NCBI GenBank assembly: GCA_004431415.1
Contig: QPMI01000483.1
Location: forward strand, 1 to 64,000
Direction of reading: 5' to 3'
From: Cyanophora paradoxa
Lineage: Eukaryota > Glaucocystophyceae > Cyanophorales > Cyanophoraceae
DNA length: 64,000 nt
The notes under the pieces were generated by a model. That model searched no databases. It had not been told where the DNA came from and saw only the letters and a program-made list of their open reading frames with translations. This document shows, piece after piece, positions 46,195 to 57,979 of the stretch (position 1 is the first letter of the stretch; every line of letters begins with the position of its first letter). The translations under genes were made by a program, and so were the position numbers.

Positions 46195-47086
46195 CGTGTC
46201 TGCACGCGGCAGAGACGGAGGAAACCGACGCGGAGCCGAGAGGCGGAGGCGAGGAGGCGAGGGATCCGGCGCGGCGTCGACGCGCGACGGCGGCCGGGAC
46301 CGGGGCGAAGTGAAGCGGGCGGGGAGGTGGTGCCGGCGACGAACGAGCGTCGGCTGGCGAGCGGGCGGGGCGTGGCGAGGACGGCGGCGTCGGGTGAGAG
46401 CCGGGGCGCCGCGAGTAGATCACCGGCCGGGCTTCCACGCGGGAAGGCCGGCTGCGAGCTAAGATCTCCTCCGGGGCTCGTAGCGTCCGCAGCGAGGCGG
46501 AGGCGAGGGAAGAGCCGAGGGGAGAGGGCGGGAAAGGGCGACGGGGGCGGTTCGAGGCGCCGCACGTAGATCACCGGCCGGGCTTCCACGCGGGAAGGCC
46601 GGCTGCGAGCTAAGATCTCCTCCGGGGCTCGTAGCGTCCGCAGCGAGGCGGAGGCGAGGGAAGAGCCGAGGGGAGAGGGCGGGAAAGGGCGACGGGGGCG
46701 GTTCGAGGCGCCGCACGTAGGTCACCGGCCGGGCTTCCACGCGGGAAGGCCGGCTGCGAGCTAAGATCTCCTCCGAGGCTCGTAGCGTCCGCAGCGAGGC
46801 GGAGGCGAGGGAAGAGCCGAGGGGAGAGGGCGGGAAAGGGCGACGGGGCGGTTCGAGGCGCCGCACGTAGATCACCGGCCGGGCTTCCGCGCGGGAGGGC
46901 CGGCTGCGATCTGAGGTCTCCGCCGAGGCTCGTGGCGTCCGCAGCGAGGCGGAGGCGAGGGAGAGCCGAGGGGAGAGGGCGGGAACGGCGGGTAACGGAC
47001 GGCGCGGCGTCGTCGAGCGACGGCGGCCGGGAAAAGGAATGACGGGTGCGGAAATCGATGTCGGCGACGTATGGACGTCGTAGCTC
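46195..47086. repeat. Upstream region of ORF A with four 151-bp tandem repeats
   Basis: Units begin at about 46,416, 46,567, 46,718 and 46,868 (period 151, 151, 150), each starting TAGATCACCGGCCGGGCTTC and containing GCGAGCTAAGATCTCCTCCG. The fourth is more diverged. It lies upstream of ORF A on its coding strand, so it could be a promoter or leader array. No gene is credible here; ORFs through it are repeats of one shadow. Confidence 0.7.
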
Positions 47087-47502
47087 TCTTTTACGTAGCT
47101 CTCGATATTAGCCGACCTCGCTTCTAGATCACGCAATTTAGCAGCTAGTTCGTCAAACTGCGTCTTTGAAACCGATGCTGTCTTGATTTTTGGACCGGAG
47201 TATCTAGGCTCAGACGCCATGGCTTGGATAATTCTAGCAGCATCATCATCGATATCAGACTGCATTTCCGTAACGGTTTTAGCCTGGGCGTGACGGTCAT
47301 CGGTTGCACTGGCATTAGCAGCTGCGGAGGCAATCGTTTTAGCTACAGGTGCATTTAGACGGGGGTCACTAGCTAGCTCACCGCTAGGATCAGCAACAGC
47401 TGCGCCCTCAGTTGAGCCGCTTTCAATCAGTGGAGCATTTGGCTCTATAGGATTAATCTTGCGTCGTTCGCGATAACCCTTTTTAGGAATGCCTCTGCCC
47501 AT
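47087..47502 (-). pseudogene. 212-aa gene fragment (N-terminal two thirds)
   Basis: Third copy of the 212-aa gene, cut after about residue 139 (NIESYVK), where GC-rich sequence begins. The open frame runs on into the 151-bp repeats and produces an Arg/Pro-rich tail with no relation to the original C-terminus. It defines the left edge of the copied block. Confidence 0.88.
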
Positions 47503-47511
47503 CTTATTTTC

Positions 47512-48228
47512 TTATGGTAAGATTTTAAAACGCTTCTTTTTAGAGACAACAGGCGATGACTCTTCGGTCTTAGGGCGCAAGTCTTCTTCGTCTTTTTGTC
47601 TTAGCCATTTAGAGAAGCGAGAACTCTTATCTTCAATGGCTTTGTCAACGTACCAGGCCGTATCATACTTGGTTCCATCCAGGACTAGGCACTGATAATC
47701 ATGCGCCCAAGTCTCGAACAAGGCGATGAACTTCTCTTTTGGGAGATGACTGAACTCTCTATAGATCGCCTCGAGCTCGGTATGATTAGAATAACTAAAG
47801 AAAAAGCAGTAATCGCTGTTTGATCTTATAGATTGACTAAGAGCTGTTAGCTTTTGCGTCATAAGAATCGTACTTATATTAAAATGGCGGCCCTGCGTAA
47901 AAAGTCGATTTACAGCCTTGCTGTTTCGCAGATCAACAGTTTCAGAGGCGGCCACTAGATCATCCAAGACGAGCAATATCTGCGGTGCTTTCTCTTTGTT
48001 TTCGATCAACTTTCGCTGCGAATCAATGATTTCTGCAACTATGGCGGGTTGAAAATCATCGTAAAGCTCTTTCGTTATTGCAGAATACTCGCCATTGAAT
48101 TTTGTGGCCGTAAACACTACGACGCGATTGATCTTTGGATACAGCAGCCGCAGCAGATGCTTTGTGCAATAGAACGATTTGCCGCTATTGGACTTCGAAA
48201 TAAATAGGGCTTTGAAAGGGACCCTCAT
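47512..48228 (-). CDS. Packaging ATPase, second copy, 238 aa
   Basis: Same protein as 30,694-31,410, with Walker A SKSNSGKS, Walker B ILLVLDD and the MTQKLTALSQSIRSN sensor/arginine-finger region unchanged. The ATG is at 48,228, with the same possible TTG-initiated extension to 48,327. No change between copies was seen, unlike most neighbouring genes. Confidence 0.9.
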   Translation of the reverse strand: MRVPFKALFISKSNSGKSFYCTKHLLRLLYPKINRVVVFTATKFNGEYSAITKELYDDFQPAIVAEIIDSQRKLIENKEKAPQILLVLDDLVAASETVDLRNSKAVNRLFTQGRHFNISTILMTQKLTALSQSIRSNSDYCFFFSYSNHTELEAIYREFSHLPKEKFIALFETWAHDYQCLVLDGTKYDTAWYVDKAIEDKSSRFSKWLRQKDEEDLRPKTEESSPVVSKKKRFKILP

Positions 48229-48332
48229 GTCTCCCGGCTGGAACTGTGCGAGCTCTTGAGACTGATCAATCAAAAAATTAACTACCGAGATTCGCAGGCG
48301 CAGCCAAGGCAGCTTGTCTGACGACAATTCGA

Positions 48333-49720
48333 CTAGAGGTTCACCTTGCGAAGGCCCGCAGCATCAACAATTAGGACAGTGTGCAGGAGAGCGCGAACCT
48401 GGACGTAAATCTTGTTGTTTGCATCGTAAGCAGCCGGGTTCATGATATTCAGGAAGCAGCTGCTGGAGTTCGTCAGATCTACGAAACCAGTTTGAGCAGC
48501 ATTTCGGATCGATTTATCCCCACTAATGCAAAATGGCAAACCAGTCAGAACATATCTGTTAAGAGGCGCGTCGAGATTCGTGCACTTGAAGACATCAGCG
48601 ATGAGTTCAGCACCTTGCAATAGAGGAACAGGCTCGTTTGAATAAAGCCGCTGGCCATTCAATTCGCAGGAAATAGTTATATCACGAGTATTTGCCTCGG
48701 TTTTGAGGACACTGTGTTTTCCATCAGTTTGGTTCATATTTGTCTGCTTACGAATGCTAACGAATAGGCCGTAGCAAAGTCCACTGATCTGTGACAGGTT
48801 GATCCGGGTTGGCGCACCAGCACCCGCATAAGTAATTGAATCAGCATCAACCCAGCCGACATCGGTAGCGGGAATTGCGATTCCAGACGTTTTGACTTTC
48901 TCAATCACCTGGGCAAAAGTGGCCTCATCAACGTTGATGCAATGAGCAGTAATCTTTGGATTAGAAAGCTCCGGATTGGCAGGGGTGACACTGAGAACAT
49001 TGGCAGTTATATTCTGACCGATGTTTGCAGGGGATGCAGCGGCGGCTCCCACGCTCCCGAGTCCATCTTCTTGAGTCGCATCACCGCCTATGGCATATTC
49101 TTTTACAAACCTACCACCATAGCTGGTTTCAACAAAGCCCTGGGCACGATCACGGAACCAAACCTCGACAGACACCTCGCCAGATAGAGCACCAATTGGG
49201 AGCACAGAACCCTCCCATGGACAGGGGATTTTTACACTGAAAATGCCTCCAGTGCGATTGGTACCCTGCGGGGTGTTCCATGGAGCCAGCCACCGGACCG
49301 GTACTTCTTTTTAAGCTGAGCATCATCATTGAAAATCAGAGCGCTGTGAACAAGCCAGTCCTCGGGGACAATGTAGCTGTAGGAAGCATATTTGATTTCG
49401 ATTCGCTTTACGAGAGCACCAACAGACCGCAAATACCCAGTGCGAACCAGGTCAGTGTCACCAGTAAATGCTGTCAGCTCTGGAAGGGTAAACTGGAGTT
49501 CGAGCCCCTGAAGGAAATTGTAGCGGGGCAGGAAATAAGTAACCCTCTTTCCGAAGCAGTCTCCATAGTCATTGCTTGGGTTGACAACAACACGCACAGG
49601 CTTTGTTTGGCTGGTTAGACCTAACATAAGCTCATTGTTCATGAAGAAGTCCTTTGCTTCCTGCGGAGTTGTCAGGAGCTCTTTGAGACCGAGCCGCTGC
49701 AAGTTTTGGGTAACATCCAT
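48333..49720 (-). pseudogene. Major capsid protein, second copy, frameshifted
   Basis: Identical to 31,515-32,903 except for one G fewer near 49,272 (GCGGGGTG instead of GCGGGGGTG). This splits it into an N-terminal 162-codon frame and a 290-codon frame. The first copy is fully open, so this is probably an indel error or very recent decay. Confidence 0.88.
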
Positions 49721-49765
49721 TGAAGTATATAATTGCAGTGAAAGAAAATAATTTGGGCGCTTAGC

Positions 49766-50722
49766 TCAATTTGACGAATTGATCCAAGGATATGTCTTTG
49801 ACCTTTTCTGGAGCTGAAGCTTTGCAAGCTCGTAGACAACATCACCATTGGGTTCGTCTGGACCATAACGAATTTCGAGAATAAATGAGACAGGAGCTCC
49901 ATTTAAATCAGCAATTCGCTGCATAAAATCGTAAATCTCAATAGTCACAGAGTAGAGGTCCAGCTTTGAATAAACATACTTATACAAAGGAGTTGCTTCA
50001 GTTGAATCATAGTATGCTATCTCGCCAGGACGAAGGCTGTTTGGAATGCTAATTTTGGCAAAGAAGCCAGGTATTGAAGTATTGGGCATACTGACAAGGT
50101 CACCAATTTCAGGAATGCGTAGGAGCACATGATCATCGGGAGTGACATCAGGTTCATAAGCGCCCTCTATATATTGAACATCGACAGATAAATCCTTAGA
50201 CCGGATCGGTAGAATTGATCGCAGCCCCAGAAGTTTTGCAGTTCGCTGAGCCCTTGCAACGGCCTGGTAGTTTCTGACTTCCCGCCCACCCTGGCTAGGT
50301 GGCAACATCAGAGCAATAAAGAACTCGAAGCTAGCTGTGAACCCTATTAATTTAACCGCTGAATTATACGTGCACGTGATACCAGTCCCCGTCAACCTTT
50401 CGTTTATCTTAGTCACAAGCGAGGTGACGTCGTAATTTCCAGGTGGAATCGCAATGTTATTCCACACACCAAAGCCTGGCTGAGGTGGGTCTGGTCCCTC
50501 ATTTGCAGGATCATATTTGCACCAATATATATAGGTGTCAAAGACCAAATCCTCTGCTGGATCGAGTATATCAATTGTGCTCATTGTGTTGGGGATCTCA
50601 GCTGATACCAAGCGCACAGCTTTCACATCCTGATAAATTTTAGGCAGTCTAACCTTGAATTTTGAGGTTGATAAAAGCTCATCTGCTAGGTGACTTGCAA
50701 TGCAGACGTAGTCCGTCGGCAT
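49766..50722 (-). CDS. Penton-like minor capsid protein, second copy, 318 aa
   Basis: Open and identical to 32,949-33,905 as far as I can see (RLVSAEIPNT, IPPGNYDVTSLV, FAKISIPN). It is divergent from the second penton-like gene across the same 27-bp A+T-rich gap. Intact in both copies, so its sequence is reliable. Confidence 0.65.
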   Translation of the reverse strand: MPTDYVCIASHLADELLSTSKFKVRLPKIYQDVKAVRLVSAEIPNTMSTIDILDPAEDLVFDTYIYWCKYDPANEGPDPPQPGFGVWNNIAIPPGNYDVTSLVTKINERLTGTGITCTYNSAVKLIGFTASFEFFIALMLPPSQGGREVRNYQAVARAQRTAKLLGLRSILPIRSKDLSVDVQYIEGAYEPDVTPDDHVLLRIPEIGDLVSMPNTSIPGFFAKISIPNSLRPGEIAYYDSTEATPLYKYVYSKLDLYSVTIEIYDFMQRIADLNGAPVSFILEIRYGPDEPNGDVVYELAKLQLQKRSKTYPWINSSN

Positions 50723-50749
50723 CTTTTTTATATCAGTTAGAGAATAAAA

Positions 50750-51643
50750 ATGCGGCTTACCTTTGACAGCAGAGACAGAAGGCCAATCGATTCAGAGGCA
50801 AACTTTGTGCTCGAAATCAATGAGCCTATAATCAATCCAGTTGCTGTTCGACTTACCCAGTGTGAGTTCGCAAATAGTCTTTATACCAGCATTAAAGATG
50901 AGTATCTTTCGATCACCTTTCCCAACATTTGGACGGAAAATCTGGCGGTTTTTGAGCCTGGCATAATTACGACTGCAAATATGGGCGAAACAGATATTTA
51001 CAATTTTGGCCTATCGTTTAAGTTTGAACTGGGGGGAATCGTAATTGCATATTTCAAATTGTTTCGGGACCCAGAGACACTGAAGATGTCTGCCTATTGC
51101 AACCGTTCCTGCACAGTGACCTGCCAGTTCAAAGCTCTATCAAATCTGCTCGGGCTGAACAGAAATGAGCCCCTTCAGCTGACTCCTTTCGTGATTGAAG
51201 GAGGGCAAAGACCAGTGACTGCAGCTGAGCGGTATCTAGAGGTTGCTGGCATTCCAGTAACACCATCACACCCTGAGTACGGCATCGATTTCACCGAAAG
51301 AATGCGGAGTGAGCCACTTGGTTATGCTGTCGAATTTCCAAAGATAATCGATATGAATAGCGACCAGTACCTCTTCCTTGTCTGCGAAGAGCTGCGGCCA
51401 TTTGCTTCAAAGCTTCGCCGCGGGGCCAAAACAATGTGCAATTATGGGCTTGCTCGAATTCAAATGAGCCAGGACGTTGGCAAGTTCGTTTACATAAATC
51501 AGGATCACAACGGCGAATGGATCCCCATCGAAGAGCGTCTTGTGTTGACTTCCTTGCGACTGCGCATTGTAGACAGAGATGGTGATGATGTATCACTGAA
51601 CGGCCTGCCTTGGTCTGGTGAACTGCAGTTCATAACTAGGTAA
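50750..51643 (+). CDS. Second penton-like protein, intact copy, 297 aa
   Basis: The only open reading of this gene. It follows the same plan as the 318-aa gene next to it: MRLTFDSRDRRPIDSEANF at the start, VAVRLTQCEFANSLY, ALSNLLGL, DQYLFLVCEEL, GLARIQMSQDVG, and L-x-SLRLRIVDRDG-x-x-V-x-LNG near the end. The pattern (F.S..R....s.nF, L..e..N..Y, ylfl..eel, L.iri.d.dG) recurs in penton/minor capsid-type proteins of giant algal viruses. The two genes are probably ancient paralogues with different virion positions. The copy at 33,933 is broken by three homopolymer indels. Confidence 0.68.
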   Translation: MRLTFDSRDRRPIDSEANFVLEINEPIINPVAVRLTQCEFANSLYTSIKDEYLSITFPNIWTENLAVFEPGIITTANMGETDIYNFGLSFKFELGGIVIAYFKLFRDPETLKMSAYCNRSCTVTCQFKALSNLLGLNRNEPLQLTPFVIEGGQRPVTAAERYLEVAGIPVTPSHPEYGIDFTERMRSEPLGYAVEFPKIIDMNSDQYLFLVCEELRPFASKLRRGAKTMCNYGLARIQMSQDVGKFVYINQDHNGEWIPIEERLVLTSLRLRIVDRDGDDVSLNGLPWSGELQFITR

Positions 51644-51766
51644 AGCCGAAGGGTCGCAGACGAGCAGCGACGCTGCGCCTAAGGAGCCCGAAGGGCAAGA
51701 ATGCCCATCTTGGCTTTCGCCTTCTTGGCTCCGCACTGATTTTAAAAGCGGCACAATATATCAAAA

Positions 51767-52097
51767 ATGTCGCAGTTGATGCCCATAGCTCAGATTGAAA
51801 AGTACTTGCCATTGATGCGGGACAAAAAGTATCACTTGTTGCGATTGGAGATAAGCCAAGCACACAAACAAACATAGGTTTTCTGCAAGCTTACCGCCGA
51901 TTTGGTCCTGACGGAATAAAAAAGGAGCTCGCAACCAAAAACACAACTTGGTATCAGCGAAGAGAGAATTACATTAAGAGGCGACTGGGAGGGCGTAATG
52001 GAGCACCATTCTGGAGAAAGATAAATCTGGCAGAACTATTCCAACACGTCTTGGACTCTCTCTGATTTCCTGGGCATTCATGCCGCCGCCTAATTAA
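51767..52097 (+). pseudogene. 110-aa basic protein, second copy, frameshifted
   Basis: Same as 34,947-35,279 but with AAAAA for AAAAAA near 51,826 and GG for GGG near 52,014, so no full frame remains. Flanking hairpin and promoter sequence are unchanged. The first copy should be taken as the gene model. Confidence 0.82.
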
Positions 52098-53571
52098 TGT
52101 AACGACCTCGGAAATCAACCCGGAACGCATTCGCATTTATAAATTCGTTTGTTATAATTTGCACATAGTTATAAACCTGTGGGGTGATCAAATGCGAGTC
52201 ACTATGCATTAGATCAAAGCCTGTCATAGATGGGTGTGCAGCAAGCACATTTGCTAGGACCGTATTTTCAAAAAGCCTCCCATCTTGGACATATCCTAAG
52301 TTGGTCAGAATGCTGAAATTAAATAGGACTCCGGCAGCAAAGGCTGGCCCATACATAATGATTTGATGTAGCTCAAAAGGCTTGGGAAACTCGACTTTGA
52401 TCCAGGGATTAGGTAATGTTCCCCCTGAAACCCTGTAGAGTTGGGTCGCACATGAGAAGGTGGGTGCAATTCCTCGAAGTCGTTGCTTGTGATATTCGCA
52501 TCTGGAATTATAAACCAGTTGACATCAAATGGAGGCTCAACTGTTAAAGTAGACGATATGATAAGTCTCTCATCGTTCAGTAGGTCGTAGTTCGCCAATA
52601 GAAAGCTGCAGAGTGCATTTATTTTAGCATTTATTTCGATTTGTTTCAGCCATAAGTCAGTTGTGGAAATCAAATAAGAAATATTCGATGGAGAGGCATC
52701 ATCAAGCTTGCTCATGACTGCAGCTGGCAGCGGAACACTTAAACGCCAGTATCTTGTTAGATTCCTATCCGCATCAACTGGAAGCAGTTCCTGCATTTGA
52801 AAGTGGGATTCCAGCTCGCTACCAGCCATTAGCATAGAAATGATTGGGCTGCCTGAGAGGGATAGGATCCAGCCCAGGGCGCCCCAGCCTGACGTCTCCG
52901 AATTCGAAAAGCCTGCAGTCAATTGCTCGCTAGCTTGGACCTCTCCACAGCTGATGCTCACAAGAACAATTGGATCTTCTGCATCGTAAATTTTGCTGGC
53001 GTGGCTGAGTGCAGCAACTGAGGGATTATTCAAACAGGCAATGGCCCCGTCAACAAGGTTTTTGTCCCTAGAACCTTCGGTGGAAAGAATGTAGGCGCTG
53101 CAGAAGATGCTCTCACTGCATCACGAATCAGCGTGCTTGAGTACGGCCCATCCTTTGTAAAAACTACTGGCTGCATCCGAACTGTATCAAACGCTGTAAT
53201 TAATACGTCTTTTGTCGATTCTGCAATTGTGTAGTCCAGGGCAACGTCTGTAAGCACCGACTCCAGAGGATTGCATCATAGCGGCTTCCTGAGAGCAAGC
53301 TTGTCAGTGATCTTGGATTTGCAAATATTGTTGGCAGGTTCGTTTGATATAGACTCAAGATATCACCTGCAGAATATCGGTAAGCAAGAACAGAGCCTGG
53401 AGTTGATGGGATCGCCAATCCGGCCGCTATTATTGCCCCTGTTGAGGTGCCTGCAAAGAAATCAAACAGCTGTGGTATTGCTTTCCCAGTAATCGCCTCA
53501 ATCCGCTGTAGAATTCGGGCTATGACTATTCCACGAGCACCTCCACCTGATAGTGAGAGAATGACCTTCAT
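52090..53571 (-). pseudogene. Patatin-like phospholipase, second copy, frameshifted
   Basis: Three homopolymer losses relative to 35,272-36,756: near 52,424 (CCCCC for CCCCCC), 53,068 (CCC for CCCC) and 53,271 (TT for TTT). The GGGARG and GTSTG segments remain in the N-terminal frame (53,200-53,571) and the C-terminal beta domain in another. The first copy is open throughout. Confidence 0.85.
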
Positions 53572-53594
53572 TTTTAAAAGGGGCTTATATAAAA

Positions 53595-56500
53595 ATGTCC
53601 TACATCTTGAAGAAGCCAGTGCCACTTCGTAAAGCTCCAGATCTCGTGGATGATCGACATATAAATATTCGCGTTTTCGGAAGCATCTTGGCTGACTACA
53701 ATGCTGATCGTGACATCCACAGGACCGAGTTTAATCGACCAGCTGCATTAATTCTGCGCAACTCACATGTTGGCGCCCGGATATTGCACAGAGATTTTGT
53801 CTGGGACCAGCTGAGAATTATGTTGCTGAAATAATCGGATCCAGGGCGTTGCCGCGGCACCTGCGCATTGCCTCCTCAGGCACAGTTTCGAAGTATGATT
53901 CTGGTAGATTAATCTTTAGGCTCCAAAATGATAGAGGGGTCCACACATCAGCTCTACGTCTAATTGATGAATCCAATGCTGTCACAAACAAGACTGCGGC
54001 TCACATTACAGGGCGAATTCTCCTTGGCGAAGATGCAGGAATATCAGTGCTAGCATCACAAATCCAGCCGTTTCCCTGGATTTACTTTTTACAGCTGCAC
54101 GAGAAGCAAATATTTTATACGGTTTTGATGTAAATCAAATCGATACCGAGCCAGCCACCAGGTTAGATATTCCTGGATGCACCTTTGGCTCTATCTTGAT
54201 TGAGGCTGACAGGCACCTGCTCCCGGCGTTGCATGACAGTTACGATCTAGGGCTCCGCACCAGGCAGTGGCGAAATATTCACGGAACAAGTATTTACCAA
54301 GATGGCAAAAAAGTAATCACTGAGCCGGAGATAATAAACATATTCAACTACTACTTTGGACCTATTGTCCCTATACCACCTATTCCGCCTCTTCCAGGGC
54401 TACCAAAGCCGCCAACCCCGGACGGACCAGGTCGAGAGCGAGTTGCTGATGAAACAGTTCCTTTCGGGCAAAATATTATTTCGTGGGAGGCTGTCAGGAA
54501 TCGCCCAGTGATAGAACCCTATAAGCATCCGCACGAAGAGTACCTGTCACCTGATATCGAAGTTTTCCCGCTAGAAATGTACACAGAGCCGGAGGAGCAA
54601 TTAATTCCCGACGGATTAGACGTTCAAGAACTCGAGTACGAGCAGCCTGTGATTCCGCATGAGCAGTTGCTTCCAGATGGATTCGAACCTATTCTGTTTC
54701 CCTTGGAGTTCACCATAGATTGGGAATCAATTACGAACAAACCTGAGACTTTTCCACCGGAAGATCACAGACATAACTGGGATGAAATCGATAATAAACC
54801 GTTGCAATTTCCACCAGAAGATCATAGACACGACTGGGATGATATCGATAATAAACCGCTTAAATTTCCACCAGAGGATCATAGACACGACTGGGGTGAC
54901 CTTGATAATGTTCCGCTTGAATTTCCACCGGAAGATCACAGACACATTTGGAGCGAAATAGATGAGCAGCCCGAGTTCGCAAAGATTGAGCTTCCTGTCA
55001 CACTAGCTGTCTCTCTCTACAAATCAATTAACACCCCTGAAAGGTTATATTTAAACGAACATTACGTCCACAGGCAGGGAATTCGTGCCAACACTGACAT
55101 GTCAGGCTCTTTGTTTGTAAGGATTCCCCGTGGAATGGAGATTGTTGCTGCAGGTGGAAATATTGGTTTGCAGGACACGTTCCCAAGTATTTATGTCACA
55201 AACTACTACGCCTCTGACATCGAAATGACATCTGTTCTCCCTCCTTTGCCTTCTCTGCCATTAGATCCTCTCTCCCATGCTGATCATCACTGTGCAATCC
55301 AAATTAATGTTACAGATGTTAGCGATTTAGATTCATCGAGACCGAAATTAGTTTTTAGCCGTGAACGCCTTTTACCCAATGCTCTGATAGGAAATCGAGA
55401 TGATTATAAGAAATGCGAAATAGCATGGATAAAAACGAACTATAACGGTGGAGTTGGGGAGGGCATTTTAGAAATTAATCAGAGGGCAGCAGCAAAAAAC
55501 ATTCACAACGAGACTATATCCAGAGTGGTCACAGAGGATTACCTTCAAGCCCAAAATTATGTAGATGAAACAGAGCTCGCTTTAGTTATTGCAGGTCAAG
55601 CTGTGACAGGGAATTACCTGCCCTTGACAGGAGGAACTATTGACGGAACAGTGACTGCTGACAACTTTTTTGTTCACACTGAAAGTGATCAGACCTTCCC
55701 TGTGGTTCACCCAGGAGCTGAGTACGAGATTCCTATTGATCCTGCTATCATGCCGATCAAAATCGATCTCCCTTCCGATTATGTTGGACGGGGTGAACTG
55801 AAAATAATCTCATTCACAGGAGACTATAATGATCTCCTGAATAAACCAACTGCTGCAAACCTGCACCCTGTTGCTTATTCAGGTAGCTTCCTTGATCTTA
55901 ATAATAGATCACACACTCACACAAAGGCAGAAATCACAGATTTTGCACACACTCACACCAAATCCCAGATAACAGATTTTGCTCACTTCCACACCAGAGC
56001 AGATATTACTAATTTCGCTCACACTCATTTTAAATCTGAGATAACAGATTTTGCTCACACTCACACAAAGTCACAGATTACAGATTTTGCCCACACTCAT
56101 ACTAAGGCAGAGATTACAGATCTTGGAAATGTCTCTTATGTGGGTCACACTCATACTAAGAGTGAGATAACAGATTTTGCACACACCCACACCAAAGGTG
56201 AAATTACAGACTTTGCACATACTCACACTAAATCTCAAATTACAGATTTTGCACACACTCATGTTTGGGTAGATATTACAGATCGACCTTCTCTTGATCC
56301 CTTCACAGCAAATACAATCACAGCAAACAATACCATGTATGTAGGATCAGGTTCCATTCTAAATTATGACCCCTACATTATGCCTGATCCTCCTCTCATT
56401 TGGAATTTCCACCATTCAACCCTTTCTACTAACTCTATATCTTACTATCAGGATAAAACCCTACTTGTTCGTGGAAATGCATATGCAAGAGAAATGTGGG

Positions 56501-56859
56501 TCATGGATCCTCGGGACAATTCAAAGGTTACTAAGCTGGCTCCTCAATACATGCTTGATAACCTGATTAGAAAAGGGAGACATGAAATGACAATTGCAAA
56601 TCCTCAAATTGGGGGCAGTTCAGCAAGGCAAAACCATACCATTACATTAAATTGGAGTCCTGCCTTTGCATCTGCTCCATCTGTTGTTGTAACATTGCAG
56701 GGACTACCTGCAACAAATGTGGAAATCGATTATAAAATAGGAATATCAAGCAACTCAACAACCTCTACCACAATCAATCTTGTTATTTGGGCAGCAGGAT
56801 GGGTAACCATTCAACCACAGTGGCTTCAAATTGCAATTCATTGGATAGCAACAGCATAA
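53595..56859 (+). CDS. Large HxH-repeat fibre, second copy (frame broken in N-terminal part)
   Basis: Open from 54,196 to 56,859 (887 codons), covering the Pro hinge, FPPEDHRH repeats, shaft, HTHTK repeats and H-type lectin end, including the site near 55,035 that is broken in the first copy. The N-terminal part has two one-base losses (CCC for CCCC near 53,778; GG for GGG near 54,079). Comparing the two copies shows that the gene is one ~1088-codon frame starting at 53,595/36,781. Confidence 0.8.
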
Positions 56860-56884
56860 TTAAGATTCTCACACTATTACAAAG

Positions 56885-57955
56885 ATGACCTCTCTATTAG
56901 AAATCCCAAATTATGAACTTGCAGCCAAATCACTCCATAGCACCTCTCATGGAGTGGTTGATTCAACCCCTGGGTATATTTGCACTGAAACTTCAAGCAA
57001 CACCTCTTTCACAGAGAATAATATACTCAGAGTCAAAGAGATTAGATGTGATCGAAATGGAGGCAATATAAGAACCACAGGTATTATAATCTCGAATAAA
57101 AATCAAGTTCAAGCAGGTCAGGTAGTCCCCGATTCAGCAATCTATGATAATGTGGGTGGATTCACCACTGCACAGATAGTGACTTTCGATAACACAATAA
57201 ATAATTCGGCTCTTGTAGTCAGAAGTGGAGGTGCCTATATTGGTGATGGGGCAATTGTGGTGGGTACTGTCACAGCAAATCAATTGAATGTGAATGGGAC
57301 AAGTTCATTCACAGGTTTGATGACTTTTAATGGTGGTCTCTCAGGGAACTTTCAGTATCAAACTATCACAGCTACTACAAGAATAAACACACCTGAGACA
57401 GATAATGGGACAGATGCAAATGTGAACTACAAACGAAATGGAAATACAGTATTTTCTCTTGGAAAGACAACTCAAACAGATAATACAACTGTTCAACTCC
57501 TGACACTTCCGACAGACAAGTATCTCAAATTAAGTAGTCATCCTCGTTTCTTTGCAACAAAACAAGCGCCCAATACTTCAAAAGATACAAACTTCGCTGC
57601 AAGTGGAACAACTTTGTTCTCATCAACAGGAGTCATAGTCAACCATGGAAATAATTTCGATCCTGCAACAGGGAGTTTTACTGCACCTGTTTCTGGAAAC
57701 TACCTCGTATTTTTCCATGCGTCTGGTTACAATACTGCTAAAAGCAATACTTATTTGACCTCTTTGCTTAAAAATGGGACAACATTCGGAATAAATTCTA
57801 ACTCTCAAAATGCAACAGGAAATGCAACTGTTGGTTTTGATATTATTGTGAACCTTGTAGCTAATGATTCGATCAGGCTTGTCAATTCAGGAGATGCAGG
57901 AGTAAACTACAATATCAGATACTTCTTTGGATGTATGCTTGTCCATTCATTATAA
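56885..57955 (+). CDS. Fibre paralogue 1 with C1q head, second copy, 356 aa
   Basis: Open and apparently identical to 40,072-41,142: shared N-terminal module (IRCDRNGG, NSALVVRSGGAYIGDG), beta shaft and C1q head (GSFTAPVSGNYLVFF, YFFGCMLV). Its start codon is 25 bp after the large fibre stop, as in the first copy. Confidence 0.82.
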   Translation: MTSLLEIPNYELAAKSLHSTSHGVVDSTPGYICTETSSNTSFTENNILRVKEIRCDRNGGNIRTTGIIISNKNQVQAGQVVPDSAIYDNVGGFTTAQIVTFDNTINNSALVVRSGGAYIGDGAIVVGTVTANQLNVNGTSSFTGLMTFNGGLSGNFQYQTITATTRINTPETDNGTDANVNYKRNGNTVFSLGKTTQTDNTTVQLLTLPTDKYLKLSSHPRFFATKQAPNTSKDTNFAASGTTLFSSTGVIVNHGNNFDPATGSFTAPVSGNYLVFFHASGYNTAKSNTYLTSLLKNGTTFGINSNSQNATGNATVGFDIIVNLVANDSIRLVNSGDAGVNYNIRYFFGCMLVHSL

Positions 57956-57979
57956 TATTGCCCACAATATATATAAAGT

